64,000 nt of DNA from Harmothoe impar (lineage: Eukaryota; Annelida; Polychaeta; Phyllodocida; Polynoidae): assembly GCA_947462335.1 (NCBI GenBank), contig OX381713.1:18964381-19028380 (forward strand), written 5' to 3'. Shown here piece after piece: positions 12,860 through 25,200 of this stretch. A program made the position numbers and the translations under genes. The notes under the pieces were generated by a model that was not told where the DNA came from, did no database searches, and saw only the letters and a program-made list of their open reading frames with translations. The first letter of the stretch is position 1. Each line of letters begins with the position of its first letter.

Positions 12860-13425
12860 TTGTCCACAGGGTACATACATCACAGTTTGTCCACACAGAC
12901 CTATGACATAGTGTCCACAAAATACAGTTTGTCTACAGCCTATCACCACAAAATGTGCATGAAATATGATTTCTCATCTGTTTTTGTGGACACTTTGTAA
13001 TGGTTAGCTGTGGACAAAGTGTGTTTTGTGGACAAAGTGTGCTTTTGTGTCCTAGTCGTTAGGGGACTGTGTTTTATGGACACTTCGTGATGATTGTGTG
13101 TGGAGAAACTGTTATGTGGACACTTCTTGATCACTTCCTGTGGACAAACTGTGTTTCGTGGACACTTCATGCTATTGTGTGTGGACAAACTAGGTTTTGT
13201 GGACACTTTGTGACGGTTTTATGTGGACAAAGTGTGATTTGTGGACACCTTGTGAAGGTCGGGTGTGGACAAACTGTTTTGTGGACAAACTGTTTTGTGG
13301 ACACTGTTTTACGGACACTTTGTGATAGTCTGCAGTGGACAATCTGTTTTTTGTAGACACTTTGTGAGAAGTAAGTGTGGACAGAACGTGATGTGGACAA
13401 TTTGTAGACTGTGGACAAAACGGGG
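12860..13425. repeat. GTGGACA-type array with inverted left end
   Basis: From about 12980 on, copies of TTTGTGGACACTTTGTGATG and TGTGGACAAACTG alternate on the + strand. Between 12860 and 12945 the same motifs occur in the opposite orientation (CAGTTTGTCCACA, TAGTGTCCACAAAA). The whole can fold back. Open frames on both strands here are repeat translations. Confidence 0.85.
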
Positions 13426-16120
13426 CTACACAGGTGTGGCGGGTTCTATCATTACCTGACTAACATTCATGTACCAAATACCCAGGGAACAATTCTTTAA
13501 GGTTAATTATGAATTTAATTTCCAGTGTTTTGCAAATAAGATGCCACGATTGGGGAAGGGGGGAGAGACTGACATCCACATTTTTAATACAGGGTACTTG
13601 CACAATGTTTAAGAAACCACTACATCCTGTACCTAATTGCTATCTTGGGAGGTTGACCAGGACATGTTTACATGAGCTATAGAGAAGCCGAAAGAAGCCT
13701 CATTCTGCTCTTGTTTAACATAGAATTGATAGATCCACCCACGTCTACCCAGTAACCTGGTAGTGATGGACGTTAACAATTGCACATTTCAGTTTAGGAC
13801 TATTGTAGAACGATGTCAATACACAAAATAAATCAATTGACATTACTACCAAAGCTATGTATTTATAGCACATTTCACATTGCAGTGTCCTGGTCCATAG
13901 AATGATAACATCTATAATAAAAATGAAGGGCAGGAGCCTCAGGTGCTGGCGTGCATACAAGGCAGTTGATAGTTCCCCGCCCACAACCAATTAAAGACAT
14001 GCTGAAAAAGTGGATGCTATCAACAGAATTAATTGGAACATGATAGTAGCAGAAACTGCAGTGCTTTAAATGGGGCCATAATGAGCCTGTGACCAGGAAC
14101 CTTAAAGGCTCAGATCTCGGTACCCCTCCAGCGACAGTCGGAGTGGAGTCGGGACAGGTACTCAGCCCTATATATAGGGGCGCTGGGGCTTTAAGGTGAT
14201 CAGTGCTTGATACCACGTACAGCATGTATGCACACCTGTCCATATGACGACAGTGCTGCATTGATAGGGTTTCTTACATTCCAGCCAGAAATAACGGAAT
14301 TAATTTCAGTTTTGAGAATTTGAGACAGGAAAGATTCATATTCTGGTTCAATTATTTTACTTTTCAGGTCCCAAATTCTGTGAAACGACTCATATACACC
14401 TGTCCACATGACGACAGTCTTCTGATAGGGTTTCTTTCTTATAGTTCCAGACAGAAATACATTGTGATTGGATTTTTAGGTACAGGCCTTTTTGTGTGGC
14501 GATATCTTATTTCTCTATTTCTGTAGTGACCGTTTGGGGGTATTTCCATACTTAAATTTCACCTTTATAGACTAATCTACCAATGTTAGTGTGGTGAGAA
14601 TACACTCTAAGGATTAATTTGATACCTTGTTTACTGATTTAGACAAATTATTAAGCCAACTCGGTTACTATAACGCATGGCGTATAAGACGCCTGCCGTA
14701 CGCAAATCAAAACTAACTTTATGTTATGCCAAATATACATGTATTGCAATGATGGGGTACATAAAAGGATTTTTAGAAGCGTACTTAAGTCGCCATAATC
14801 AGATCCCCTGTATAGTGTATAACATTAGGTGTGTGCTTTATCCCCGGGTTTTGCTTTGACGCGATACTTAACGGTATGTCTCATTGGTTTAAGTGTGACA
14901 TTTCATCTTCATACACTACCCATATATATAAACTAGTTCTGCACTGTCATCACTCAGATACTGCATATTTCCACACCACCACTACCAACCCAACCCAACC
15001 CAACCTCCCCACATCACATTCTCCACCCCTCCTCTCCACAGGCTTAAAATGAGTAGCACGCCTATGCTTGGAGTAGATGACTGTATATAAGACAAGGTAT
15101 GACACAGCTAGACGCCCATCATCTTCATACCCTAGATGACCCTACTGTACCATCTAGCTGTCTAGCTGTGTCATACCTTGTGTTATATACAGTCATCTAC
15201 TCCCAGTATAGCCAGGCTGTTCAGTTTAAGCCTGTGCTCCTCCCCTAGGAGCCTGCTCGCTGGTGTCTCCTCAGGTAGAAGTAGATGTAAGGTGTACCTG
15301 AAGACCTTGTCCCTGTATGTTCCACAACGACGCGCGCCTTTTTCATCCTCGCTCGACGCTCACCGCTCACCTTCACATATATATGGCTGCAGGCCGTGTG
15401 TGCCTGCTGTGCCCTTAGATGTCTCTAGGTACAAACGGATCAAAACTACATTAGGCTTGCACACAGCCGTAGTAACTCTATACTTGCGGACTGTTTTTTG
15501 TCACGATAGTTTGATACAATGTGGTATACACTATATGGTTGGTTATATAGCTAACTTGGTTATATTACCATCGGTTCTCCTATGCCTCTAATGAAGAGGG
15601 ATGGGTCTAGGCTTTATTTGCAAATGTGGCACCGTCATTTTTCTTGTGTCTATTGCTAGAGTATGTATATTTGGGGAAAGGGACTCAATATCGCAGGAGT
15701 TATTTTCGTTTTACTGTACAGGAACGCATGGCTGATGTATTTAATATGCATTCTATATACCTGGTAGCCTTAGATTATGCATCTACACGTGAAGTATAGA
15801 CACCATAGAACATAGTCTGTGATCGTAGCAGTTAAACAGGTTCTATATGTATTACTTTACAGCCCCATCCCCACTACCCCAACACAGATTCACATTATCA
15901 ATTTTAAACATAATGACTGCCATATCAACAGCCCCCCCCCCCCAAAAAAAAAAAAATTATAAAATAAAAAATAATAATAATAATAATAACCAGTCAGTAT
16001 TGGAGTGGAGACTAGATGTATATTGTGAAGAACACTTTTAAATCTAAAAGAAAAAGACTAATCAGTCTATTGGAGAGAATGCCTAGATTGTAAAGGAGGC
16101 TTGTGTCTTGTGTGTTTCAG
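13426..16120. other. Gene-less stretch upstream of first visible RAPGEF1 exon
   Basis: A duplicated segment, ACACCTGTCCA(C)ATGACGACAG-like, occurs at 14235 and 14398 with different flanks, and (AAT)n lies at 15972-15990. The upstream RAPGEF1 exon carrying the basic N-terminus was looked for here and not found. Confidence 0.45.
15064..15206. repeat. Long inverted repeat (46-bp arms)
   Basis: GGAGTAGATGACTGTATATA + AGACAAGGTATGACACAGCTAGAC (15069-15112) is inverted at 15161-15204 with two or three differences. Arms are separated by about 48 bp that include CATCTAG palindromes. Confidence 0.85.
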
Positions 16121-16293
16121 GATGTGGACCGGCTGGAGGCGGAGAGCCGGAAGGTGTTCCAGGCACTGCAGTACATGGAGGACGCCGTCAATAAGCGCAT
16201 CCTGCAGCTGCTACCAGGGGCCGCCACCATTGTCTTGGAAACCATCATGGAGGTGAACCAGCTCCTCAGCAACTACTTCACCAACCAAGACAG
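16121..16293 (+). CDS. RAPGEF1: RAPGEF1 first visible exon (N-terminal helical block)
   Basis: The acceptor is tgtgtttcag and the donor is CAG|gtaact. It enters in phase 0 and leaves in phase 2. It encodes 57 residues from DVDRLEAESRKVFQAL to NYFTNQD, matching the human segment before VYQSLANLIRW. The last 23 bases and the donor form the first copy of a 50-bp minisatellite that runs on for about 920 bases. Confidence 0.88.
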
Positions 16294-19200
16294 GTAACTA
16301 TGGTAACATGTATACACAGTAATTACTTCACCAACCAAGACAGGTAACTATGGTAACATGTATACACAGTAACGACTTCACCAACCGAGACAGGTAACTA
16401 TGGTAACATGTATACACAGTAATTACTTCACTAACCGAGACAGGTAACTATGGTAACATGTATACACAGTAATTACTTCACCAACCAAGACAGGTAACTA
16501 TGGTAACATGTATACACAGTAACGACTTCACCAACCAAGACAGGTAACTATGGTAACATGTATACACAGTAACTACTTCACCAACCAAGACAGGTAACTA
16601 TGGTAGCATGTATACACAGTAATTACTTCACTAACCGAGACAGGTAACTATGGTAACATGTATACACAGTAACTACTTCACCAACCAAGACAGGTAACTA
16701 TGGTAACATGTATACACAGTAGCTACGTTACTAACCAAGACAGGTAACTATGGTATAATGTATACACAGTAACTACTTCACCAAGCGAGACAGGTAACTA
16801 TGGTAACATGTATACACAGTTACTACTTTACCAACCAAGACAGGTAACTATGGTAACATGTATACACAGTAATTACTTCACCAACCAAGACAGGTAACTA
16901 TGGTAACATGTATACACAGTAACTACTTCACCAACCAAGGCAGGTAACTATGGTAACATGCATACACAGTAACTACTTCACCAACCAAGACAGGTAACTA
17001 TGGTAACATGTATACACAGTAACTACTACACCAACCAAGACAGGTAACTATGGTAACATGTGTACACAGTAGCTACTTCACCAACCGAGACAGGTAACTA
17101 TGGTAACATGTATACGCAGTAATTACTTCACTAACCGAGACAGGTAACTATGGTAACATGTATACACAGTAACTACTTCACCAACCAAGACAGGTAACTA
17201 TGGTAACATGTAGTTCAATATACAGTAAGTACAGTAACAGCCAGGACTGGTAACTATGGTAATATACAACCTACTCTGGTAACTATGTTTATAAATATGA
17301 CCTCTTATGAAACCACCCGTCCAATGTGAAAATTACATGGTTAAAATATTTAATAGTGTGGTTTATGGTCCAGGACATTAATTAACACTCACAAGAAAAT
17401 CCAGGCACTATTGTGTAAATTGTCAGTAGTGCGGTATAAGTGTTAAACATGTTAAATGATTCCTATGCCGTGCAGTGGTCATTGTCAGGTTACCAGGTGA
17501 TGTATTAATGATACTTCTCCATAGTTCTACCCTTATAATTTGTATCTTCCTTCCTTTATTAGCACGGTGCTCGTCTCCACAACAAACCAGGTGTATCAGT
17601 CGCTGGCACAGCTCATCCGCTGGGCCGACCAAGTGCTACTGCGCGGCAGTGAGGAGGTGAATAAGGAAAATGCTCACGAAGTCATCAAATGTGTTCACGA
17701 TGGTGTGGAGGTCAGTAAAGGGTCACATGAAAAAGTAATAATGTCTGAAAAAGGTAGACATACCCGTAAAACCCCGCCTTTAAGACGACCCCGCTTTTGA
17801 GAAGACCCCCAAACTTTAGATAAAAATTCCTCTTGTGCAAAACAATTATGACATTTTGGAAAACCCCACCTTTAAGGCGACCCCCGACTTTTGAGATATT
17901 TTGGGGCTCTAGACCCCTTCTCAGACCCCCTTCCTATCAACTTTTCTACTCAAAATCACGAGTGGTGACACACAGATGTATTATTTACACAAAGAATACA
18001 TATTGAAGAGGAAAAAAGGTGTATTTGCATCCCTTCATACAAGTTATTTTTCTCATCGATTTCCAAACATTTGCCAAAATACAATTGTAGAAAACCCCGC
18101 CTTTAAGACGACCCCCTAACTTTTAAGAAAAATTTGTCTTGTGCAAAATACAAATCCGAAATAAAATTTGTCTTATGCGAGGTTTACGGTAGATTGAGTT
18201 TGAATTAGTAAAATGTTAATATTGCAGTATCCTTTGGTTGAAACGTCAGAACATGTGATAAAAGAGCATCTGACTTATTATAATCGTTACATTGTAGCTT
18301 ATAATTAACATGTAGATAAATGAAATGATTTTGTATGATTCGCATGGTGAAAAGTAAATAAGGATGACATAACTGTAGCCTTGTAGATATATGGGGAGAG
18401 AAAGGGCGGATTCTTACCACTGCTAGACTGTAAGATGTGACACTTGAATCTTGTTTTTTAATGCAGGAGCTTCTTCAGTTGTCCAAGGAGAAGATTAAAG
18501 TTCAAGGCTCGCAGGCTCCATGTGTGCCCAGTAAACCCTCCTCCATACCCACCACACCAACGTCAGACAGGTACTGTCAGCATTTACATATAATTTTTTT
18601 GAAATACAAGATTTACTTTGCTTAACTATAGGAACGGCTGTATTCAATACCCCCATTGAATACAATGTGGCCGTTTTCAAGAAAAAGCTGGATTTCTTCA
18701 TTAAATGGCTTAAAATTAAAAAAGTAAATGCAAATGCCAACTACATTGATACCCCTCTGCTGTATTTCACTCGTGGGGGCTGGGGCGCATCCCACTCAGC
18801 CTGCGGCTTCGTGAAATACGGCAGAGACGGTATCAATGGGCATTGGCATTTGTCTATATATTCCATGTGTCCTGAAAATTGACATTTGCCTATAATTTCT
18901 AGTTAAGAATTTGGCGAAAAACCGGGTTATGTGCACAGTCCACTAATTACGTCGTTTATAGTTTTTGTGGAATATCTAGAGCCTATTATACATTTTGTAT
19001 GATACATGACTATTTCTGGGGCCAATTGATTAAAACAAATACAAATATACATAGAAACATACAGGGGGGATTACATTGTGAACTATGCATAACAAGGTAA
19101 CCAAGTAACTGAAATATGGATAAATATGTGAATTTGCATTAAGTGCCCGTTTGTTGTCTCTCTCTCTATGACAGCGGAATGTGCTCTTCCCTACCGGATA

Positions 19201-22200
19201 TACCGCTAACTCCCCGCGAGCGTAAGATCCTTGAGGAAACCCGTGTTTTATCTGGGTACAACAACAATGTGTCACAGTCAGGCCTCTCGCGTTCCTCTGA
19301 CTGCATCTTGGATGCGGCGGGTGGTCATTACCCAGCTGGACTCCCGCCACCCAAACCACCGCTACCCAGAAACTTCCACTCTTTACTCTCAAAACAAAGG
19401 TATGGACATCTCTCAAGTTATAATGCTTTATCAATTTTACGTTTTAAGATATGGTAATGTAACTCCAATATAGACTATGTCTACAAGAAATTATTTTAAT
19501 ATAATATCGTAGTAGATGGAATTTTTCACAGTTAAAATTAAGAGTCATATACCATACTGCTTTTAAAAGATTTATGGATGAATCCTTTCCCTCTCTTGTA
19601 GTGTGGCTAAAGCAATACGAGGCGGCTCCCCTGTGATGTCCGATTCGCCTCCCCACATGCCGTCCGGACGGCGGTCCCTGGGTAACTCGTTTGACAATGC
19701 CCTGGGCAGCCCATGTCGGGGCACGCTGAGTGCACAGAGCTCTCTGACGGCCCCAGACAGTAGCCCCCTGTGTGCCTCCCCCTGCCCCACGGCCACCCCC
19801 CTCAGCCAGTCCCCCACCAGCAGCATGGGCTCTGCCTTCAGTGCCTCCTCTGAGGACCTGCTGGGGGGGCTGGACAAGTCACGGACTAGTAGTGTGAGCA
19901 GCCCCATACACGGGGCGGGTACGGCCACGTGTGACGTGCGGTTATCACACTATGACAATCTGCGTCTTGCTCACTCCGACTCGCAGGACTCGGAACAGGG
20001 CACGAAGGAGCTCCAGGAGATCACCACCAGGATAAAGAGCCTTACGTCCAGTATAGATGTCCCGGACGATGTGTTCGGGACAGAGCCTCCGCCCCCGGAA
20101 GGGGAGGACCAATTGGGGGAGGCGCCACCGCCGTTACCCGAAAAGAAAAAAGCACACCCGCGTATGCGTATTGTGTCGCACTATGACAATGTGCCTGTGG
20201 TGATGCGGAACAAGCACGGCCAAGATGGGCCGCTGCGGACTTCTCAAAGTGCCTCGAGTGGATTAACAGGACGGGCGGCAGCCATGTACACGGGCACTAA
20301 CCAGTCTGGGCTGTCACAGGAAACCTTCTCCTCCTCAGAGACATTCTCCTCTTCAGGCACCTACTCGTCCAGTATGGAAAGTCTTCAGAAACCGCCACCT
20401 CTACCGCCAAAGAAAAAACATGGTGAGAGCCTATCCCTATAAACAACATGTATTTATTCATGTGGAGAAACAAAGTTACTATGCTTAAGTACTAAATTGG
20501 TCGTTCTCCACAGCCCTGTGGAGAAACTGATGCTCATTCTCCATGGCCTGTTTCTCCACGATGGCATCACCAAAATAGCTATGAAACCAATCTTTAAATG
20601 TATATTTTGATGAAATTAACCAAGAATCACATAAAATAAATACAGAGATCCACTCTAATCAGTCTGAACTCCTGGTTTCTCCACTCGTGGTGCATTGGAT
20701 CGCATCACACTCGTCTCCGCCTTGTGTGATACGATGCAATGCACCACTCGTGGAGAAATCTGTCGTTCAGACAGATTATCGTGGACCTCTGTCTATTTCT
20801 TTCCCGTTGATTAGGCTAGCTTACCCTGTACTATTTGCATGGGGCAGATGCTAGTTCCGAAAATTATGATTTCATTGCCCGAAGTATATTTCTAGATTAC
20901 TTTATTGGTAATATCATGGGGTATATGTACTTTATATCCCTGGTAATATCCTTTCAAAGCTGTGTAAAAAGATATGGGTCAAAATGTGTCTCCAAAAATA
21001 AAGCTCTCAGAACTTTTAAATCTATGTACAGGCAATGCCTTGCTGTATGAGACCAGCAGCCGGATAGATTCTTGTCCAGATTCGATCCCTTGCACTAGTG
21101 GACACGCAGCATAAGACACCTCTGTCATCAAAGTTTAAAACTGGTTTCCCAATGTCAAAGATTACCGTTAGTTTTAAGAAAGAAAAATCTACATATTGAT
21201 GGAGTGGTCAGGGGTTGGTGAAGTCTTGCGCAGGGGCCCAGACATGTTTTAAGCCTTCCCCCTCTAAAGCGCACAGAATCTTTCGTATGCCCCTTCGCCA
21301 AAAATTGCCCCTCCCCCTTTGAACTAAGTAAGTAGTAATGTGTAGGCTTTTTCGCTATACAAGTGCATAATTCAGGAGGGGTGGGAATTTTTTAAGACCC
21401 ACCCCACTGTGATTAATTAATGACCACTCCCTAAAACAGACAAATGACATAGTGGTACGTTATATAAATAAACTGAGTAGTAGCATTTTCTGGTTTCAGT
21501 TCAAACGTACATGACGATTCTAAAAGACTACGAGGAGCCGTGTGTGTCGGACCAGACGCGACACTCGGTACACTCTATAAACTACTACCAGGTAGGTACT
21601 CACCCACCACCACAAGCTGAAAAGTATAAAACACTCAGCATATTTGTGACACATACTGAGAAAAGGGACCCTAGTACACACTGCCCTAGGGGCCTTTTTC
21701 GCAAATCTTGTCACATATTCTTTTTCATCATGGACCCAAGGGCACTACTGTGCCTGAGGGTCTTACACAATGGTTCTGCAGAAAAATTAAGACATCTTTC
21801 ACATCACTTTAACCATCAATAATTCTGTCAATAAAAATTGCAGGATCACAATTGTTGCCTTCACCTGAAGCTGTGACAATTGCCTATTGATAGATGCTCT
21901 AATGTTGATCAAAGCCTCACTTTAATGCCTGAAGAATGCATATGAAAAAGTGTCACTTTTGGGGGCTTTGGACCATTTTTCTTTAGCACTGCAGGTAAAG
22001 GACAAACCTCCCATCCCCTATCCCTCCTCCTGTCCCCTGTCCCCCTCCCCCTCTCCCCTGGGTCACAGGTGATGCCAATCGCCTATACAATTCATTTGTG
22101 CAGTTTCCATGACTACTATGTTATAGATCCTGTGTTGTCTGAGATTGGCACATTTAACATTAAAGCTGCCCTTGTAAATGCTAGTTTCCATGGAAACCAC

Positions 22201-25200
22201 TACATATGTATATCTTAACTAATTTTATAAATGTCAACTACCGTAGTGTCATGACCTAGACCTAATCAATTGACGTCTGACAGGTCCCCTGGAAACTAAC
22301 GTCACATGGGTCCCAGGGATTTGACATGCTGTTCTCATTGACACCTACCCTGGAACATAGAATTGTGGTCCCATTCTGCAATAAAGTGCTAATTGTGTGT
22401 GTGCAGCATTACCTATTTAAAAGCCTGCCTCTCTCACTCTCTCACCAAAGCAGACTGTACCACACATGGCTTAGGAGCTAACCAGTGTCATACCACTCTC
22501 TTGACACTCTCTAAATTCGATTCTACTTTTCAATCACGACATCAGTAGATAAACCGTGAATTCCCGCGTACAGCTTACGGTGGGCGGGTTATAAGTCAGG
22601 GCTGGAAAATTTCAATAAGGTGATAGTAAATGAGACACTTTGGGATCTACATTACAGGAGCAGTGGTACACGCACCAACTGGAGTTGTTTCACCCGTTGT
22701 GTGCACGTTCCAACACTGTGAGCGTCATGTCGGACATCTCCAGCCGCAGCTCAGACATGTACTCTGTCACCAGCGCCAGCTCCTCAGAGGACGGCCAGGG
22801 AGCCGCAAGCTCCTCACTGGGCCTCATGCCCCCCGCCCTGCCACCCAAAACTAAGGTAAGCTATCCACCAGCTCCTCACTGGGCCTCATGCCCCCCGCCC
22901 TGCCACCCAAAACTAAGTTAAGCTATCCCTCAGCTCCTCACTGGGCCTCATGCCCCCCGCCCTGCTACCCAAAACTAAGGTAAGCTATCCACCAGCTCCT
23001 CACTAGGCCTCATGCCCCCTGCCCTGCCACCCAAAACTAAGCTAAGCTATCCACCAGCTCCTCACTGGGCCTCATGCCCCCCGCCCTGCCACCTAAAACT
23101 AAGGTAAGCTATCCCTCAGCTCCTCACTGGGCCTCATGCCCCCCGCCCTGCCACCCAAAACTAAGGTAAGCTATCCACCAGCTCCTCACTAGGCCTCATG
23201 CCCCCTGCCCTGCCACCCAAAACTAAGGTAAGCTATCCACCAGCTCCTCACTGGGCCTCATGCCCCCCGCCCTGCCACCTAAAACTAAGGTAAGCTATCC
23301 ACCAGCTCCTCACTGGGCCTCATGCCCCCCGCCCTGCCACCCAAAACTAAGGTAAGCTATCCACCAGCTCCTCACTAGGCCTCATGCCCCCCGCCCTGCC
23401 ACCTAAAACTAAGGTAAGCTATCCACCAGCTCCTCACTTGGTCTCATGCCCCCCGCCCTGCCACCTAAAACTAAGGTAAGCTATCCACCAGCTCCTCACT
23501 AGGCCTCATGCCCCCCGCCCTGCCACCTAAAACTAAGGTCTGCCAGTATTGAGCTGTAACATGATATATGCGGTAAGAGCAACTCTCAGAAATCCAAATG
23601 CACCATTGACAAGTATAAAACCTGTGGCCGAGCGTTCTTCCATGAAAGAAATATTGTGCCATATGTTACAGTGTAATAGTGGAATGTTACGATATGTAGG
23701 TATGTAGACTGTAGTTTAAAGACGAAAGACTATTGCTCGTTATAACAAAGCGTCTTTTTACGTGCCACTATCCTATCTCTAATTCCAAATGCATGTAATT
23801 ATGTGTAACCATACTTGAAAATACTTCCTCATGACCACAACATCAAATTTAATTTTCAGGGCTCACCAACGAGAAACCGAACCCCCGAGCGAGAACAGAT
23901 GGTCATCACGATAGTGGTGCCTGAGCTGCCTCCAGTCGTGGCCGAAAATACAGACATAGCCAGGAGTAAGCGCTCCAGTGATGCCGACTCCAGCTCAGAG
24001 ACAAGGTAATGTTATCTTACATTAAAGATGGTCTTACCTGCAGTATATCTGATTGTTAGCAAACTTATCGAGACCATATACCGGGTAATAGCAATGGGGA
24101 GCAAACGTGAACCCAGTGAGCACGAAAGGCTGTATATGCGTCACCCCTTGCCGAAGACGCCAAAAATCCCCCCCCCCCTTGAACTATAGTAACACATGGG
24201 CTTTTTTTTTGCTAAAAGGGGGCATCGTTTTTTTATGCCCCCCCCCCTCCTCTCAAGAGGTGTCAGATTTTTTTACGACGCCCCCCAGGAGGGGTCGAAA
24301 TTTTTTACTAGTTTAGCACTGTAGTATACTTCTTAAAACCCTTGTATAGGCTGCAAACCTATATGGGCATGTTTGATATCAAATTGCAGCTGATTCGCAT
24401 ACAAGCTGCGGTATAATTCATCGACCACCATCTTGTAGGTGAGCTTACCATTATAGTGCTGTGTAGTTTAACAGGCACAAAGTGATCAAAATCTAAAATG
24501 TGTCATCTTTCTCCAACAGCAGCGAGCAGCGACCCCTTTCTACAGGGTCATCATCGACACGTCAGAGTAGTCCGCCGCCAGAGATACAAAAGGATGGCGA
24601 CTCTGATTTTGCCGAGTTGAGCACGTTAGACGACGTGGATGTATCTGACCAACTGGTCCGGAAGAAGAAGGTCAGTAGATAATTCTCGTGAAGCATATTG
24701 TTGTCTTGAATTATGTACATAAGTTCAGATGGATACTACAGTAAAAGACATAAATGATCATAATAATGCCCTCCATGAGTCAGCCCTTCATTCCATAGCA
24801 TTAGATGCAATCATGAACGCCCTAGATACGATCATCAATAGGTGCAATAACTGATGTAAGCAGTATTCTAAATATCTGTCCAAAACTAGCGAAAATCGTA
24901 ACCTTCTGAGAGTCGAGATCGTCTTGAAAGGCCCCGCCGGACGTTAAACTACTGATACTCAAGCAAACAATGGCCTTCACAAATTGCAATTCAAACAAAA
25001 ATAGAGAATACCACTAGATAGAAAAGCTTTATTGACTCAGGGTAAACTGAGTTATACCTAATGACTGAAACACGTTTTAAGACGTTTTTGTTACATAGGA
25101 GAATGTCTATCATTCAGCCTGTGTTATAGATGACCAAAGGGATAGATGTGCAAGATCGGGGGACAAATGTTTCCCCCGAAAAGAAATCAAATATCTCTTT

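Noticed and set aside
19572..19928. 118-codon minus-strand frame
   Set aside because: It is a shadow of the long GC-rich RAPGEF1 exon on the other strand.
21060..21110. B-box-like AGATTCGATCCC suggesting a tRNA gene or SINE
   Set aside because: No A box at the right spacing and no cloverleaf could be found.
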